Assembly: GCA_035559595.1 (NCBI GenBank)
Contig: DATMBF010000008.1
Span: 89,682-153,681, forward strand
Length of the DNA: 64,000 nt
Origin: DATMBF01 sp035559595
GTDB taxonomy: Bacteria > Bacteroidota > Ignavibacteria > UBA10030
Direction of reading: 5' to 3'
Under the pieces are notes generated by a model. That model worked only from the letters and a program-made list of their open reading frames with translations. It did no database searches and was not told the DNA's origin. Positions 18,583 through 26,657 of the stretch are shown here, piece by piece. Both the position numbers and the translations under genes were made by a program. Position 1 is the first letter of the stretch, and each line of letters starts with the position of its first letter.

Positions 18583-19086
18583 TTAGAACTGCTCTCGAAA
18601 TCCCGGACCTCTCATTGGCCTATCCATGTGATCCCTCATTCTCTTCCTCATCCCTTCACCCATTCCACGCATTCCCATCCCGCCAATGCCGACACGAGCC
18701 TTCAGAGCTTTCTTCCAAACCTTTTGTTGCTCCGGAGTGAGAAGTTTGTTGACTGAGAACCAGTGGTTCAAACGAAGCGTTGTACCCTGAGAGCGGAGGT
18801 CGGCAATCTCCTTTATTTTCTTCTCGATGGCCGACTTGTCAACGGGATCCTTCGCGACCAGCTCTTGAAGTTCAACGTGTGCTGTTGCGACTTTCGAACG
18901 GTGCGCGGCCATTTGTTTCATCAGATCGAACCGCATCTGCTCGAACTTCTGCTGTTGCTCCTCAGTTAATTTCAACTCCTCCATGATACGCCCAGGACCT
19001 TCGCCCCGCATTGGGCCGGGTTGAGCGGAAAGTGGATTTGCGACGAAGACGACAGCGAGAGTGAAGATTGCTATGCTGAGTTTCAT
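18583..19086 (-). CDS. Spy/CpxP-like LTxxQ periplasmic protein
   Basis: Exported protein of 167 residues. After a signal peptide cleaved near LSAQ it is almost entirely helical and highly charged, with two LTxxQ-type motifs (LTEEQQ near residue 41, LTPEQQ near 115) and a C-terminus rich in Gly, Met and Arg. This is the pattern of the Spy/CpxP/heavy-metal-resistance family, which act as periplasmic chaperones or metal sensors. The Met-rich tail could bind metal, but that is inference. A GGAGA ribosome-binding site precedes the ATG. It is a single gene. Confidence 0.83.
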   Translation of the reverse strand: MKLSIAIFTLAVVFVANPLSAQPGPMRGEGPGRIMEELKLTEEQQQKFEQMRFDLMKQMAAHRSKVATAHVELQELVAKDPVDKSAIEKKIKEIADLRSQGTTLRLNHWFSVNKLLTPEQQKVWKKALKARVGIGGMGMRGMGEGMRKRMRDHMDRPMRGPGFREQF

Positions 19087-19124
19087 GACAAATCTCCTTG
19101 TTGGTTGTCACTGGTATCGATTCT

Positions 19125-19136
19125 TGTCAGTTGACA
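19125..19136. promoter_or_regulatory. Short inverted repeat upstream of the Spy-like gene
   Basis: TGTCA-GT-TGACA, a perfect 5-bp inverted repeat 39 bp upstream of the start codon, with an additional TTGTCA half-site at 19105-19110. It could be an operator; no regulator gene lies nearby. Confidence 0.25.
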
Positions 19137-19236
19137 TTTCTTAGATGCAGGTAGGGGGAAAAGGTTTAAGCGGCAGGGTGAAAGAAAAGTGTTGGAGATA
19201 CCGCAGGATCGAGAAACTTTTTGTACGAATGTCCGT

Positions 19237-20052
19237 CTAAGCCCCCCTCCTTGTCTGCCGGGAGGCAAAAGATTCCCGAAGCGCATGAACCGCGGCCCGA
19301 CCTTCTTTATTCAGCATTCCGATTTCGCTGCTATAACTGATCATCTTCATTCCGTTTGTAGCCCATGTTTGAGCTGATGGGAGGTCATTAAAATGTATAG
19401 CCGGAATGGCCCCGTGTTTGGTGCAGGCTGTGATTGTTCGGTCAATGATATTCTGGATATCAGGATCGCTGACATTTCCGTGTTTACCGAAAGCTACCGT
19501 GAGGTCAGTTGGGCCGATCAGAGCCGCGTCGACTCCGGCAATTGAGAGCAATGAATCCAGGTTCTCGGCCGCTTGTCTGGTTTCGATTTGGACGATCAAC
19601 ATTGTTTCGGCGTTCATCGCTGCGAGAGATTCGGCGAGTCCGCCGGCTTTGAACTCTGTGTGACCTCGCATCAGCACACTGCCGCGTTTGCCCATTGGGG
19701 GATATTTCATCATCTCCAAGGCTGTATGGACTTGGGTTGCCTCAGTGACACGCGGGATCATGATTCCCTGTGCCCCTGCATCGAGAGCTTGAGTGATGTG
19801 GGCATAGGTGATCTCCGGAACGCGGACTATTGGTGTGATATCGACGAGTCGTACAGTGCGACAGAGGTCGGCAACAGTTTCGATGGAGAATGGACCGTGC
19901 TCGGTATCGATGAGAACGAATTCGAATCCGGCATTCGCAAGGATTTGCATGATCGATGGTTGTCGAACCTCGATCAGCATTGTCCCAACAGCGGTACCTC
20001 CAGATTTCAGGTTTTTCTTCAGTTGATTGACAGAAATGAGAGGCTCAGGCAT
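19237..20052 (-). CDS. HpcH/HpaI family aldolase
   Basis: Class II metal-dependent aldolase of the HpcH/HpaI (4-hydroxy-2-oxoheptanedioate aldolase) family, which cleaves or forms C-C bonds next to pyruvate. I start at the ATG at 20052 (271 residues); the longer frame to 20241 adds 63 residues with no family match that run into dprA. Visible signatures are VLIDTEHGPFSIE (near residue 45), GAQGIMIPRV, the metal ligand Glu in VQIETRQA, and GPTDLTVAFG. The true substrate cannot be assigned. It is the last gene of the glmM-eutN-dprA run, 109 bp behind dprA. Confidence 0.87.
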   Translation of the reverse strand: MPEPLISVNQLKKNLKSGGTAVGTMLIEVRQPSIMQILANAGFEFVLIDTEHGPFSIETVADLCRTVRLVDITPIVRVPEITYAHITQALDAGAQGIMIPRVTEATQVHTALEMMKYPPMGKRGSVLMRGHTEFKAGGLAESLAAMNAETMLIVQIETRQAAENLDSLLSIAGVDAALIGPTDLTVAFGKHGNVSDPDIQNIIDRTITACTKHGAIPAIHFNDLPSAQTWATNGMKMISYSSEIGMLNKEGRAAVHALRESFASRQTRRGA

Positions 20053-20161
20053 GAAGAGGTTTTTCCATTGTAAAGGATGCGAAAAGGTAAGGAGACTTTT
20101 GTTCAGCTTCAACGTAGCAGCGTGCCGAATTTGAGAGGAGAACGTGAATGGTGGTTTTCTC

Positions 20162-21256
20162 TCAGCTGCGAACGAAATACTTCCCGGGCAGTTGGCGTAC
20201 GAGGCCTTTGAACTCAAGCGATAAGAGATTAACGAGAGCATCCGAGGTAGTCATTTCAGACCGTTCTGTGAGAAGATCAATATGTATTGGCTCCGTCGTA
20301 ATGAGGTCATAGAGACATTGTTCAAACAGGTTGAGTTCGACTCGCGCTTCTTGTTGGCGAGGCTGCCTGAGCTTCGGGGGTAGATGCTGTCTGATTTCCT
20401 CGAGAACGTCCTGGACAGAAACTGCCAAGGCTGCCCTTCCGTCACGGATAAGCGTATGAGGTCCAACACTGCGCGGCTCGGTAATGTTTCCCGGAATGGC
20501 AAAGACGGCACGGTTTTGATCCAACGCTGTCGTTGCGGTGATCATCGCTCCTCCGTCAACATGCGATTCTACCACGATGGTCGCAAGGGAAAGCCCGCTG
20601 ATGATTCTGTTTCGGCGTGGGAAGTTTGGTGCGTCTGGTTTTGAACCCATTGGAAATTCAGAAACGACGACTCCCTCCTCTGCAATCCGTTCCATCAACT
20701 TCTTGTTCTCGCTTGGATAGGGGATATCGAGGCCGGAACCAATCACGGCAATGGTGCGTCCGCCGGACCTCAGTGTCGCAGAGTGAACGACAGTGTCGAT
20801 GCCGCGAGCGAGTCCACTGACTGTTGTTATCCCAAGCTTTGCCAACTCCTTACTGAAGAGCTCAGCGACATTCTCCCCGTAGGTGGAGGGACGCCGTGTG
20901 CCGACAATCGCCACCGACGAGGCGTCGGCTTTTGTAAATGCGCCGAACACATAGAGAATGGGGGGTGGATCGTAGATCTTCTTCAGGAGTTCGGGATACT
21001 CCTTGTCCCAGACGGTGATGATCCGCGCACCGTGTTTGTTGACTCGCTTCAACTGATCGTCTGCAAATCGTTCGCCGCTTTCGTGATGAGCAATCGAAGA
21101 GGCAATCTTCTTGTCGATGCCCGGAACTTTAATGAGATCGTGTGGCGATGCCTTGAAAACTTCGGCAGGATCGTGGAAGTGAGAGATGAGTGCGCGGACT
21201 TTGAGTGGACCGATTCGCGGGACAGAAAGCAAGCGAAGCAAATCACGAACATTCAT
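20162..21256 (-). CDS. dprA: DNA-processing protein DprA
   Basis: Cytoplasmic protein that binds incoming single-stranded DNA and loads RecA during natural transformation. The 364-residue product has an N-terminal helix-hairpin-helix part (IGPLKVRALI, VPGIDKKIASSI), the central Rossmann-like domain with SVAIVGTRRPSTYG, SGLARGIDTVVHSAT, GSGLDIPYPSENKKL and FPRRNRIISGL, and a C-terminal winged-helix-like domain. All family landmarks are intact. It starts 30 bp downstream of the EutN-like gene. No com genes are nearby. Confidence 0.96.
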   Translation of the reverse strand: MNVRDLLRLLSVPRIGPLKVRALISHFHDPAEVFKASPHDLIKVPGIDKKIASSIAHHESGERFADDQLKRVNKHGARIITVWDKEYPELLKKIYDPPPILYVFGAFTKADASSVAIVGTRRPSTYGENVAELFSKELAKLGITTVSGLARGIDTVVHSATLRSGGRTIAVIGSGLDIPYPSENKKLMERIAEEGVVVSEFPMGSKPDAPNFPRRNRIISGLSLATIVVESHVDGGAMITATTALDQNRAVFAIPGNITEPRSVGPHTLIRDGRAALAVSVQDVLEEIRQHLPPKLRQPRQQEARVELNLFEQCLYDLITTEPIHIDLLTERSEMTTSDALVNLLSLEFKGLVRQLPGKYFVRS

Positions 21257-21286
21257 ACATCGACCCCCGTATGTCTTGTTTCCCCT

Positions 21287-21562
21287 TTATGTAATCTCTA
21301 CAGAAATTCCATCGACCACAGCGACAACCACTGTGTGGACGGGAACATCTTTTCTTCCCAGAATTTGCTGAGCGCCGGCCCCTTCCTGTATTGCCAGCAC
21401 CGTATCTCCAACCCCGGCATCGACCTGATCAATCGCAAGCATATCGCGCCCAATGGGTTTACCATCGAGGTTGATCGGCTGGATGACCAGCAGTTTATAC
21501 TCTTTAAGGTTCTTGTTCTTCTGTGTCGAAACGATCGTGCCGGTGACCTTTGAGAGAATCAT
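21287..21562 (-). CDS. EutN/CcmL family microcompartment vertex protein
   Basis: A 91-residue protein with the full EutN/CcmL (BMC-P) pattern: an N-terminal KVTGTIVSTQK strand, YKLLVIQPINLDG, a central AIDQVDAGVGDTVLAIQEG and a C-terminal VVAVVDGISVE. Such proteins form pentamers that cap the vertices of bacterial microcompartments. No hexameric shell gene or signature enzyme is encoded in the window, so its role is unclear; an orphan pentamer with a non-compartment function is possible. Its ATG overlaps the stop of glmM by 4 nt and dprA follows 30 bp later, so it is firmly embedded in that operon. Confidence 0.85.
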   Translation of the reverse strand: MILSKVTGTIVSTQKNKNLKEYKLLVIQPINLDGKPIGRDMLAIDQVDAGVGDTVLAIQEGAGAQQILGRKDVPVHTVVVAVVDGISVEIT

Positions 21563-22926
21563 GCAAGAAGCTCCTGTGTGAAGGTCTTGACAAGTTCTTC
21601 TGCCTTTTGTTTCGACCGCGCCTCCGCAATGACTCGAATAATCGGTTCGGTATTCGATTTCCGGAGATGGACCCAGGAGTCGGCAAAATCAATCTTCAAG
21701 CCGTCAATGGTCGTCGCCTCTCCATTCTTCGTTAGCTTAATTTTTATACGTTCCAGCGCCTTGTCCGGGTCCAATGTTCCCACATCCACTTTTCCTTTTG
21801 CAATGTGATATTCCGGCAGCGACTGCTTCAGCTGTGAGAGAGTTCCTTCGAACTCGGCAAGGTGCTGGAGGGTGAGAGCGATTCCCACAAGCGCATCTCG
21901 ACCTAAGTGAAGGTTTGGCAGAATTACTCCACCGCTCCCTTCTCCGCCAATAACGGCACCGGTTTCCTGCATCTTCTTTGCGACATTGATCTCACCGACG
22001 GCAGTTCTCAGAACTGTTGCTCCGAATTCCTTCGCAATGTCGTCGACGGCACGAGTCGTGGAAAGGTTGACAACGGTTGTCAATCTCCCTGGCTTTTTCA
22101 AACCTGTCTCCCGTTGCAAGACGAACTTAGTCACGTTCGCAATGGTATATTCTTCGCCGATTGGTATGCCTCGCTCGTCGATCAGCACAAGCCTGTCGGC
22201 GTCGGGATCAACCGCAATCCCAAGGTCTGCCCGCTCTTTTTGCACGAGACGGGAGAGATCGGTCAAATTCTCCGGAAGGGGCTCCGGTGTATGTGCGAAG
22301 ATCCCGGAAACATCACAATTCATTTCTACCACCGAACAGCCCAACTCTCGTAGCAACTTTGGCACAATCACTCCCCCCGACCCGTTAATACAGTCGACCG
22401 CTACTTTGAAACCTCTTTCTCGAATCCTTGCTACGTCGAGGTGTGGAAGCTGAAGGATAAGCTTGATATGGTTATCCACGAATTCCGGAATTGCTCTATG
22501 CTTTCCTTGTTTATCCCATGGCTGGTACGCCCGCGCCGGGCGATCTGCGATCCCCCAGAATCTCTTATTCTCCTCTGCATCCAGAAACAAACCGGTCGAG
22601 CTCATGAATTTCAGCCCGTTCCATTCGATGGGGTTATGGCTGGCAGTAATGGAGATTCCGCCCGATGCATGGAGTTTCTCAATCGCAAGCTGAATGGTAG
22701 GAGTGGGACAAACACCAAGAGCGGCAACGTCACATCCCATTTGCAGGAGTGTGGACGAGACAATGTGGCCGATGCTTTTTCCCGTTACTCTTCCGTCACG
22801 CCCGATGACGATTGGCTTACGCCCACAATATTCTGCAAAGGCAGAAGCGTATTTGACGACGATTTCCGGTGTGAGGCTTGTTCCTACAATTCCTCGAATG
22901 CCGGAGATGCTGACCATCAAACTCAT
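21559..22926 (-). CDS. glmM: Phosphohexomutase, probably phosphoglucosamine mutase
   Basis: Interconverts hexosamine 6- and 1-phosphates via a phosphoserine. I start at the ATG at 22926 (455 residues); the frame extends 26 codons further but the fold begins at VSISGIRGIVG. The active-site loop TASHNP has Ser96, the metal loop is VDPDADRL, the sugar-binding loop is GEGSGGVILP, and the phosphate loop is RKSNTEPIIRV. The pattern is closest to the archaeal-type GlmM group also found in Bacteroidota, so glucosamine phosphate is favoured, but mannose or glucose phosphate cannot be ruled out. nagB and a GlmU-like gene elsewhere in the window support amino-sugar metabolism. Confidence 0.88.
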   Translation of the reverse strand: MSLMVSISGIRGIVGTSLTPEIVVKYASAFAEYCGRKPIVIGRDGRVTGKSIGHIVSSTLLQMGCDVAALGVCPTPTIQLAIEKLHASGGISITASHNPIEWNGLKFMSSTGLFLDAEENKRFWGIADRPARAYQPWDKQGKHRAIPEFVDNHIKLILQLPHLDVARIRERGFKVAVDCINGSGGVIVPKLLRELGCSVVEMNCDVSGIFAHTPEPLPENLTDLSRLVQKERADLGIAVDPDADRLVLIDERGIPIGEEYTIANVTKFVLQRETGLKKPGRLTTVVNLSTTRAVDDIAKEFGATVLRTAVGEINVAKKMQETGAVIGGEGSGGVILPNLHLGRDALVGIALTLQHLAEFEGTLSQLKQSLPEYHIAKGKVDVGTLDPDKALERIKIKLTKNGEATTIDGLKIDFADSWVHLRKSNTEPIIRVIAEARSKQKAEELVKTFTQELLA

Positions 22927-23006
22927 TCGATGCAATTCCAAATTGTGCGAGAGAATGTACGAAACGACCGCCCGAGATACAATACTTGAAGCGTTGACGG
23001 ACATGC

Positions 23007-23036
23007 TTGAATGTTACAACGGGCTTATGTACCTTA
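23007..23036 (+). promoter_or_regulatory. Bacteroidota-type promoter of the amrA operon
   Basis: TTG at 23007-23009, 20 nt, then TACCTTA at 23030-23036. It lies 38 bp upstream of the amrA ATG in the divergent region between glmM and amrA. Confidence 0.45.
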
Positions 23037-23074
23037 CTCAAGACTGCGCCCGGGCAGCGTAAGAAAGGCGGAGT

Positions 23075-23641
23075 ATGGAACTGTCGGATGAGGAAAAGAG
23101 AGAGCTTCTCCGCATTGCGCGCGCGAGCATCGAAGCGGCGTTAGGCGGACAAGACTTGCCGAAACCAGTTGTGCAGAGCAAGACCTTTGAAGAGCCGACT
23201 GGTGTTTTCGTGACGCTGAAGATCGGTGGAGAGCTTCGGGGCTGTATCGGTTACATTGAGCCACGACTCCCGCTCGTTGAAGCCGTCAAAGAGGTAGCCC
23301 AACGCGCGGCATTTGCCGACCCGCGTTTTCCGCCGATGACGCAGAAAGAACTTGGGGAAGCCGATATTGAGATCTCCGTTCTCTCGCCGGTTAAAAGGAT
23401 TTCGAATGTCAATGAAATTGAAGTTGGAAAGCATGGATTGATCATCGAGATGGGGAATCATAGGGGGCTCTTGTTGCCACAGGTGGCTGTCGAACACGGT
23501 TGGGACAGAGATACCTTCCTGCGATACGTGTGTTTGAAAGCGGGACTCCCGGAATCGGCTTGGACGCATCCACAAGCCTTGCTGAGTACATTCACTACGA
23601 CGAATTTCTCCGAGGCACACCTTCAACATGCTTTTCGGTGA
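23075..23641 (+). CDS. amrA: AmmeMemoRadiSam system protein A (AMMECR1 domain)
   Basis: Homologue of the eukaryotic AMMECR1 protein, 188 residues, soluble. The hallmark hexapeptide LRGCIG is present at about residues 54-59, followed by AFADPRFPPM and the conserved LPQVAVEHGW block. In many prokaryotes the AMMECR1 and Memo-like genes occur together, often with a radical-SAM gene (the AmmeMemoRadiSam triad); the joint function is unknown. Here amrB follows after 3 bp, but no radical-SAM gene appears in the window. It is the first gene of a long plus-strand run. Confidence 0.93.
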   Translation: MELSDEEKRELLRIARASIEAALGGQDLPKPVVQSKTFEEPTGVFVTLKIGGELRGCIGYIEPRLPLVEAVKEVAQRAAFADPRFPPMTQKELGEADIEISVLSPVKRISNVNEIEVGKHGLIIEMGNHRGLLLPQVAVEHGWDRDTFLRYVCLKAGLPESAWTHPQALLSTFTTTNFSEAHLQHAFR

Positions 23642-23644
23642 GCT

Positions 23645-24472
23645 ATGGAAGCGAAACGAAAAGCGGCAGTGGCAGGATACTTTTATCCGGATAACCCGAG
23701 AGAACTGGAGCATGAAATCGAGCGGCTGATCGAACGCGTGCCGGGGAATCGTATTGAAGGGACAGTGAAGGCGCTCATTTCGCCCCACGCAGGATACATG
23801 TATTCCGGATTCACGGCGGCTCACGCTTATAAGCTTCTGAAGGGGAAAACGGTTGACACCGTGATTGTCGTAGGCCCAAGCCATAGAGAGTACTTCGACG
23901 GAATCTCCGTCTACCCCGGCGAGGCATACATGACGCCATTCGGGGAAGTCAAAATTGATAGCGACCTCCGCAAAGCAATCAGCCAGAATGTGCGGGGCAT
24001 CTTGCTTTCCGACATTGGTCACAGACTTGAACACTCGGTTGAAGTCCAGCTTCCCTTCCTTCAGTATGTCATGCCGAAGACAAAATTTGTTCCTGTGGTT
24101 ATGGGAGATCAGCGCCGGCGGCATTGTCATGTCCTTGCTGAGGCACTTGCAAAAACATGTGCCGGAGGGGACATCTTGCTGATCGCTAGCTCGGATCTTT
24201 CGCACTATCACCCTTACGATGAGGCAAAGAAGCTTGATCGGCAGGTTATCGAAATGGTTGAATCCGGAGATGCCGAGAAGCTGTTGCGAAAACTTGAGAC
24301 TAACGACGTGGAGGCTTGTGGCGGCGGCCCAATGGTTGCTGTCATGACTGCGTCAGCTGCTCTGGGGGGAACAACGCCCGCTATTCTCCACCACTGCAAT
24401 TCCGGTGACGTTACGGGGAATCGGGACACAGTTGTCGGTTACCTTTCTGCTGCCTTCCTGCAGGGTCATTGA
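23645..24472 (+). CDS. amrB: AmmeMemoRadiSam system protein B (Memo-like)
   Basis: Memo-family protein of 275 residues, related to extradiol dioxygenases. The residues equivalent to the human Memo1 metal/active-site set are present: His48 (SPHAGYMYSG), His80 (GPSHREYFDG) and Cys225 (EACGGGP). The conserved LEHSVEVQLPFLQY and SSDLSHYHPY blocks are also intact. Memo1 has been described as a metal-binding redox protein; the bacterial role is not known. It is packed 3 bp behind amrA and immediately followed by the DUF2520 gene. Confidence 0.93.
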   Translation: MEAKRKAAVAGYFYPDNPRELEHEIERLIERVPGNRIEGTVKALISPHAGYMYSGFTAAHAYKLLKGKTVDTVIVVGPSHREYFDGISVYPGEAYMTPFGEVKIDSDLRKAISQNVRGILLSDIGHRLEHSVEVQLPFLQYVMPKTKFVPVVMGDQRRRHCHVLAEALAKTCAGGDILLIASSDLSHYHPYDEAKKLDRQVIEMVESGDAEKLLRKLETNDVEACGGGPMVAVMTASAALGGTTPAILHHCNSGDVTGNRDTVVGYLSAAFLQGH

Positions 24473-25363
24473 TTGATTCGAGGCTCCCGAAAACTCCGCG
24501 TTGTCGTCATCGGCGCGGGAAAGGTTGGTACTGCACTCGCAGTCGGACTGAAGCGACAAGGGTATCCGATTGTTGCCGTGATCAGTCGTTCTGTGCAATC
24601 CGCCCGCTCATGCTCGCGGCTTGTGAAATCTCCAATCGCCTCAAGGAGGCTCAACGATATCCCGCCCGACGCCGAATGCCTTGTTCTTGCACTCCCCGAT
24701 GAGCGGATCGCAACTGTAGCGCGAAGCATCGCGAGAAACTCCCGCCTCCGTTTCAAGAAGCTCATTGCCTTTCACACCTCCGGGATTTTGACAAGCGAAG
24801 CGTTGAAACTGCTTCAATCGAAAGGAGCAACGGTGTTCTCTCTTCATCCGATCCACGCTTTCGTGAAATTGAACTCCGATGCCTCTGAGATCAAAGGCAT
24901 CAGTTATGGTTTTGAAGGATCTCCCAAAGCGTTTCTTATTGCACAACGAATTGTCAGAGATTTGCGCGGCTCAATCTTTCGAGTTCCAAAAGAGCAGAAA
25001 ATTCAGTATCATATCGCTTGCGTTTTTGCAGCGAACTACCTCACGGCAGTACTTGGCGTTGCGGAGCAACTTCTTCCAAGTTCGGCAGGACGAAAGAGAC
25101 TGGATGTTCTTGCCCCGCTTGCAACGCATGCCTTGGAACGTACGCTCCTCAGCTCGCCCGCGCTGGCGCTTACGGGCCCGATTGCACGGGGGAGTTCCAG
25201 AGTAGTAAAAATGCACATTCGCGAGCTTCGCAAGAAGAACAAGAGATTTGTTCGGATCTACCAAGAGCTTGGACTTCAGGCACTTCAGCTTGCCGTCTCG
25301 CAGCGAAGAATAAGCCCTACGGCAGCAGAAACACTTCAACGGATTCTCAAGCGTGCCCGATGA
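24473..25363 (+). CDS. Rossmann-like and DUF2520 domain protein
   Basis: Predicted NAD(P)-binding protein of 296 residues. The N-terminal Rossmann fold has the glycine motif GAGKVGTALA at about residues 14-23, followed by ALPDERIATVA, and a C-terminal helical DUF2520 domain with FSLHPIHAF and VFAANYLTAVLG. The arrangement is that of the 6-phosphogluconate-dehydrogenase/ProC-like superfamily; family members are found near pantothenate or other small-molecule genes, but the substrate is unknown. The start is a TTG directly after the amrB stop. The stop overlaps the next ATG by 4 nt. Confidence 0.85.
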   Translation: MIRGSRKLRVVVIGAGKVGTALAVGLKRQGYPIVAVISRSVQSARSCSRLVKSPIASRRLNDIPPDAECLVLALPDERIATVARSIARNSRLRFKKLIAFHTSGILTSEALKLLQSKGATVFSLHPIHAFVKLNSDASEIKGISYGFEGSPKAFLIAQRIVRDLRGSIFRVPKEQKIQYHIACVFAANYLTAVLGVAEQLLPSSAGRKRLDVLAPLATHALERTLLSSPALALTGPIARGSSRVVKMHIRELRKKNKRFVRIYQELGLQALQLAVSQRRISPTAAETLQRILKRAR

Positions 25364-26175
25364 TTGTCGACTACCACACGCACACATCGCTGTGTAAGCA
25401 TGCAGAGGGTAACGTCGAAGCCTATGTCCAACGGGCGATCGAGTTCGGATTCGATGAAATCGGGTGCTCAGAGCACATTCCGATGCCCAATGGATTCGAT
25501 GGCGAGCACCGGATGGAGCTCTCGACCTATTACGACATGTACGCGCCGATGGTGACCGAAGCACGAGAAAAGTACAGAAAACAAATTACCGTAAAGCGGG
25601 GGATCGAGGCCGATTACTTTGCCGGGACTCAGGATTGGGTACGGGGATTCGTCGAAGAGAACGACTTTGATTACGTCCTGGGCTCCGTTCACTTCCTTGG
25701 CGATTGGGGATTTGACCAGATCGTCTTCGTTCACAAGTACGAGGAACAAAACGTGAACGATGTCTACAAGGAGTACTTCTCCACCGTCAAACGAGCGGCA
25801 CAGAGTGGGCTTTTCGATATCATCGCCCACTTCGATCTTGTCAAGAAGTTCGGTCATCGCCCCTCAAAAGATATGAGAGAAGTTCTCTGGGAGACATTGA
25901 AGGTGATTCGTGATCATGATCTGTGCGTTGAGATCAACACGTCTGGACTGAGAAAGCCGGTGGCGGAAATTTATCCAAGCGTGCAAATTCTCGAGATGAT
26001 TCGCGACTTGAAGATTCCGCTGACGCTTGGTTCTGATGCTCATAAGCCGGAAGATGTTGGTCGTGATTTCGATACGGCATTGGAACTCATCGAGCGATAC
26101 GGGAAAGGGCGGATCGCGGTATTCGAGAAACGGCAACGGAAAGAGGTGAAGATTTCAAGGAAGCTGGTGACATGA
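25360..26175 (+). CDS. PHP-domain phosphatase, histidinol-phosphatase (HisJ-like)
   Basis: Metal-dependent phosphoesterase of the PHP superfamily, 271 residues from the ATG at 25360, which overlaps the previous stop by 4 nt; a longer frame to 25018 is inside the DUF2520 gene. The metal ligands of the family are visible: DYHTHTSLCKHA at the N-terminus, EHIPMP, GIEADYF, GSVHFL, DIIAHFDLVKKF, EINTSG and the final GSDAHKPEDVG. This matches HisJ-type histidinol-phosphate phosphatases. No other his genes are nearby, so another phosphomonoester substrate is possible. Confidence 0.88.
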   Translation: MIVDYHTHTSLCKHAEGNVEAYVQRAIEFGFDEIGCSEHIPMPNGFDGEHRMELSTYYDMYAPMVTEAREKYRKQITVKRGIEADYFAGTQDWVRGFVEENDFDYVLGSVHFLGDWGFDQIVFVHKYEEQNVNDVYKEYFSTVKRAAQSGLFDIIAHFDLVKKFGHRPSKDMREVLWETLKVIRDHDLCVEINTSGLRKPVAEIYPSVQILEMIRDLKIPLTLGSDAHKPEDVGRDFDTALELIERYGKGRIAVFEKRQRKEVKISRKLVT

Positions 26176-26657
26176 CGAAGGAAGATCTTCTTCAATTGAT
26201 ACAAGCTGAGTGGCAACGGCTGGTTGACGCGATTGCGAAGGTTCCGGCGACTGAGAGGGAGTCCCCCGGCTTTCCAGGGAGCTGGTCGGTCAAAGATCTC
26301 ATGGCCCATCTGAGTTCGTGGGAGACAGTTGTTTTGGAGCGTTTAGGAAGAATCAAGCGGGGAGAAGCGGTTGAACCTATCACCGCCGACCAACGGGAGC
26401 AATGGAATAAGGAATTTTTCGAGCAACATCGTTCCTGGAAGCTTTTGAGTGTTGAGGGAGAATTCGAGAACATCCATGCACAGCTCGTCAAGCACATCAC
26501 AGCGATGGAAGATGCCGTATGGGATCGCGATGAGCAGGGGATTCGTGATTGGCTTGTGGAAAACACCTTTGCTCACTATGCTCACCATCGGGCACGCCTT
26601 GAAACGGCGCTGAGGCAACGCCAGCCCGACTATCATCAGGAGAAGCAACTCACGTGA
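26172..26657 (+). CDS. DinB-like four-helix protein (ClbS/DfsB family)
   Basis: Small cytoplasmic protein of 161 residues, predicted four-helix bundle of the DinB/ClbS-DfsB superfamily. Seen features are the GSWSVKDLMAHLSSWE block, which supplies the first metal-site histidine, and the C-terminal TFAHYAHHRARLE with further histidines. ClbS-type proteins protect against colibactin and DinB-type proteins include thiol transferases; neither role can be assigned here. It overlaps both neighbours by 4 nt and is part of the amrA run. Confidence 0.8.
   Translation: MTKEDLLQLIQAEWQRLVDAIAKVPATERESPGFPGSWSVKDLMAHLSSWETVVLERLGRIKRGEAVEPITADQREQWNKEFFEQHRSWKLLSVEGEFENIHAQLVKHITAMEDAVWDRDEQGIRDWLVENTFAHYAHHRARLETALRQRQPDYHQEKQLT

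Noticed and set aside
19237..20241. Longer version of the HpcH/HpaI aldolase frame
   Set aside because: The extra 63 N-terminal residues have no family match and run into dprA; the ATG at 20052 fits the family start.
23141..24211. 356-codon minus-strand frame
   Set aside because: Antisense of amrA and amrB; Cys/His/Arg-rich composition and no motifs.
25018..25359. N-terminal extension of the PHP phosphatase frame
   Set aside because: It lies inside the DUF2520 coding region in another frame; the PHP fold starts at 25360.
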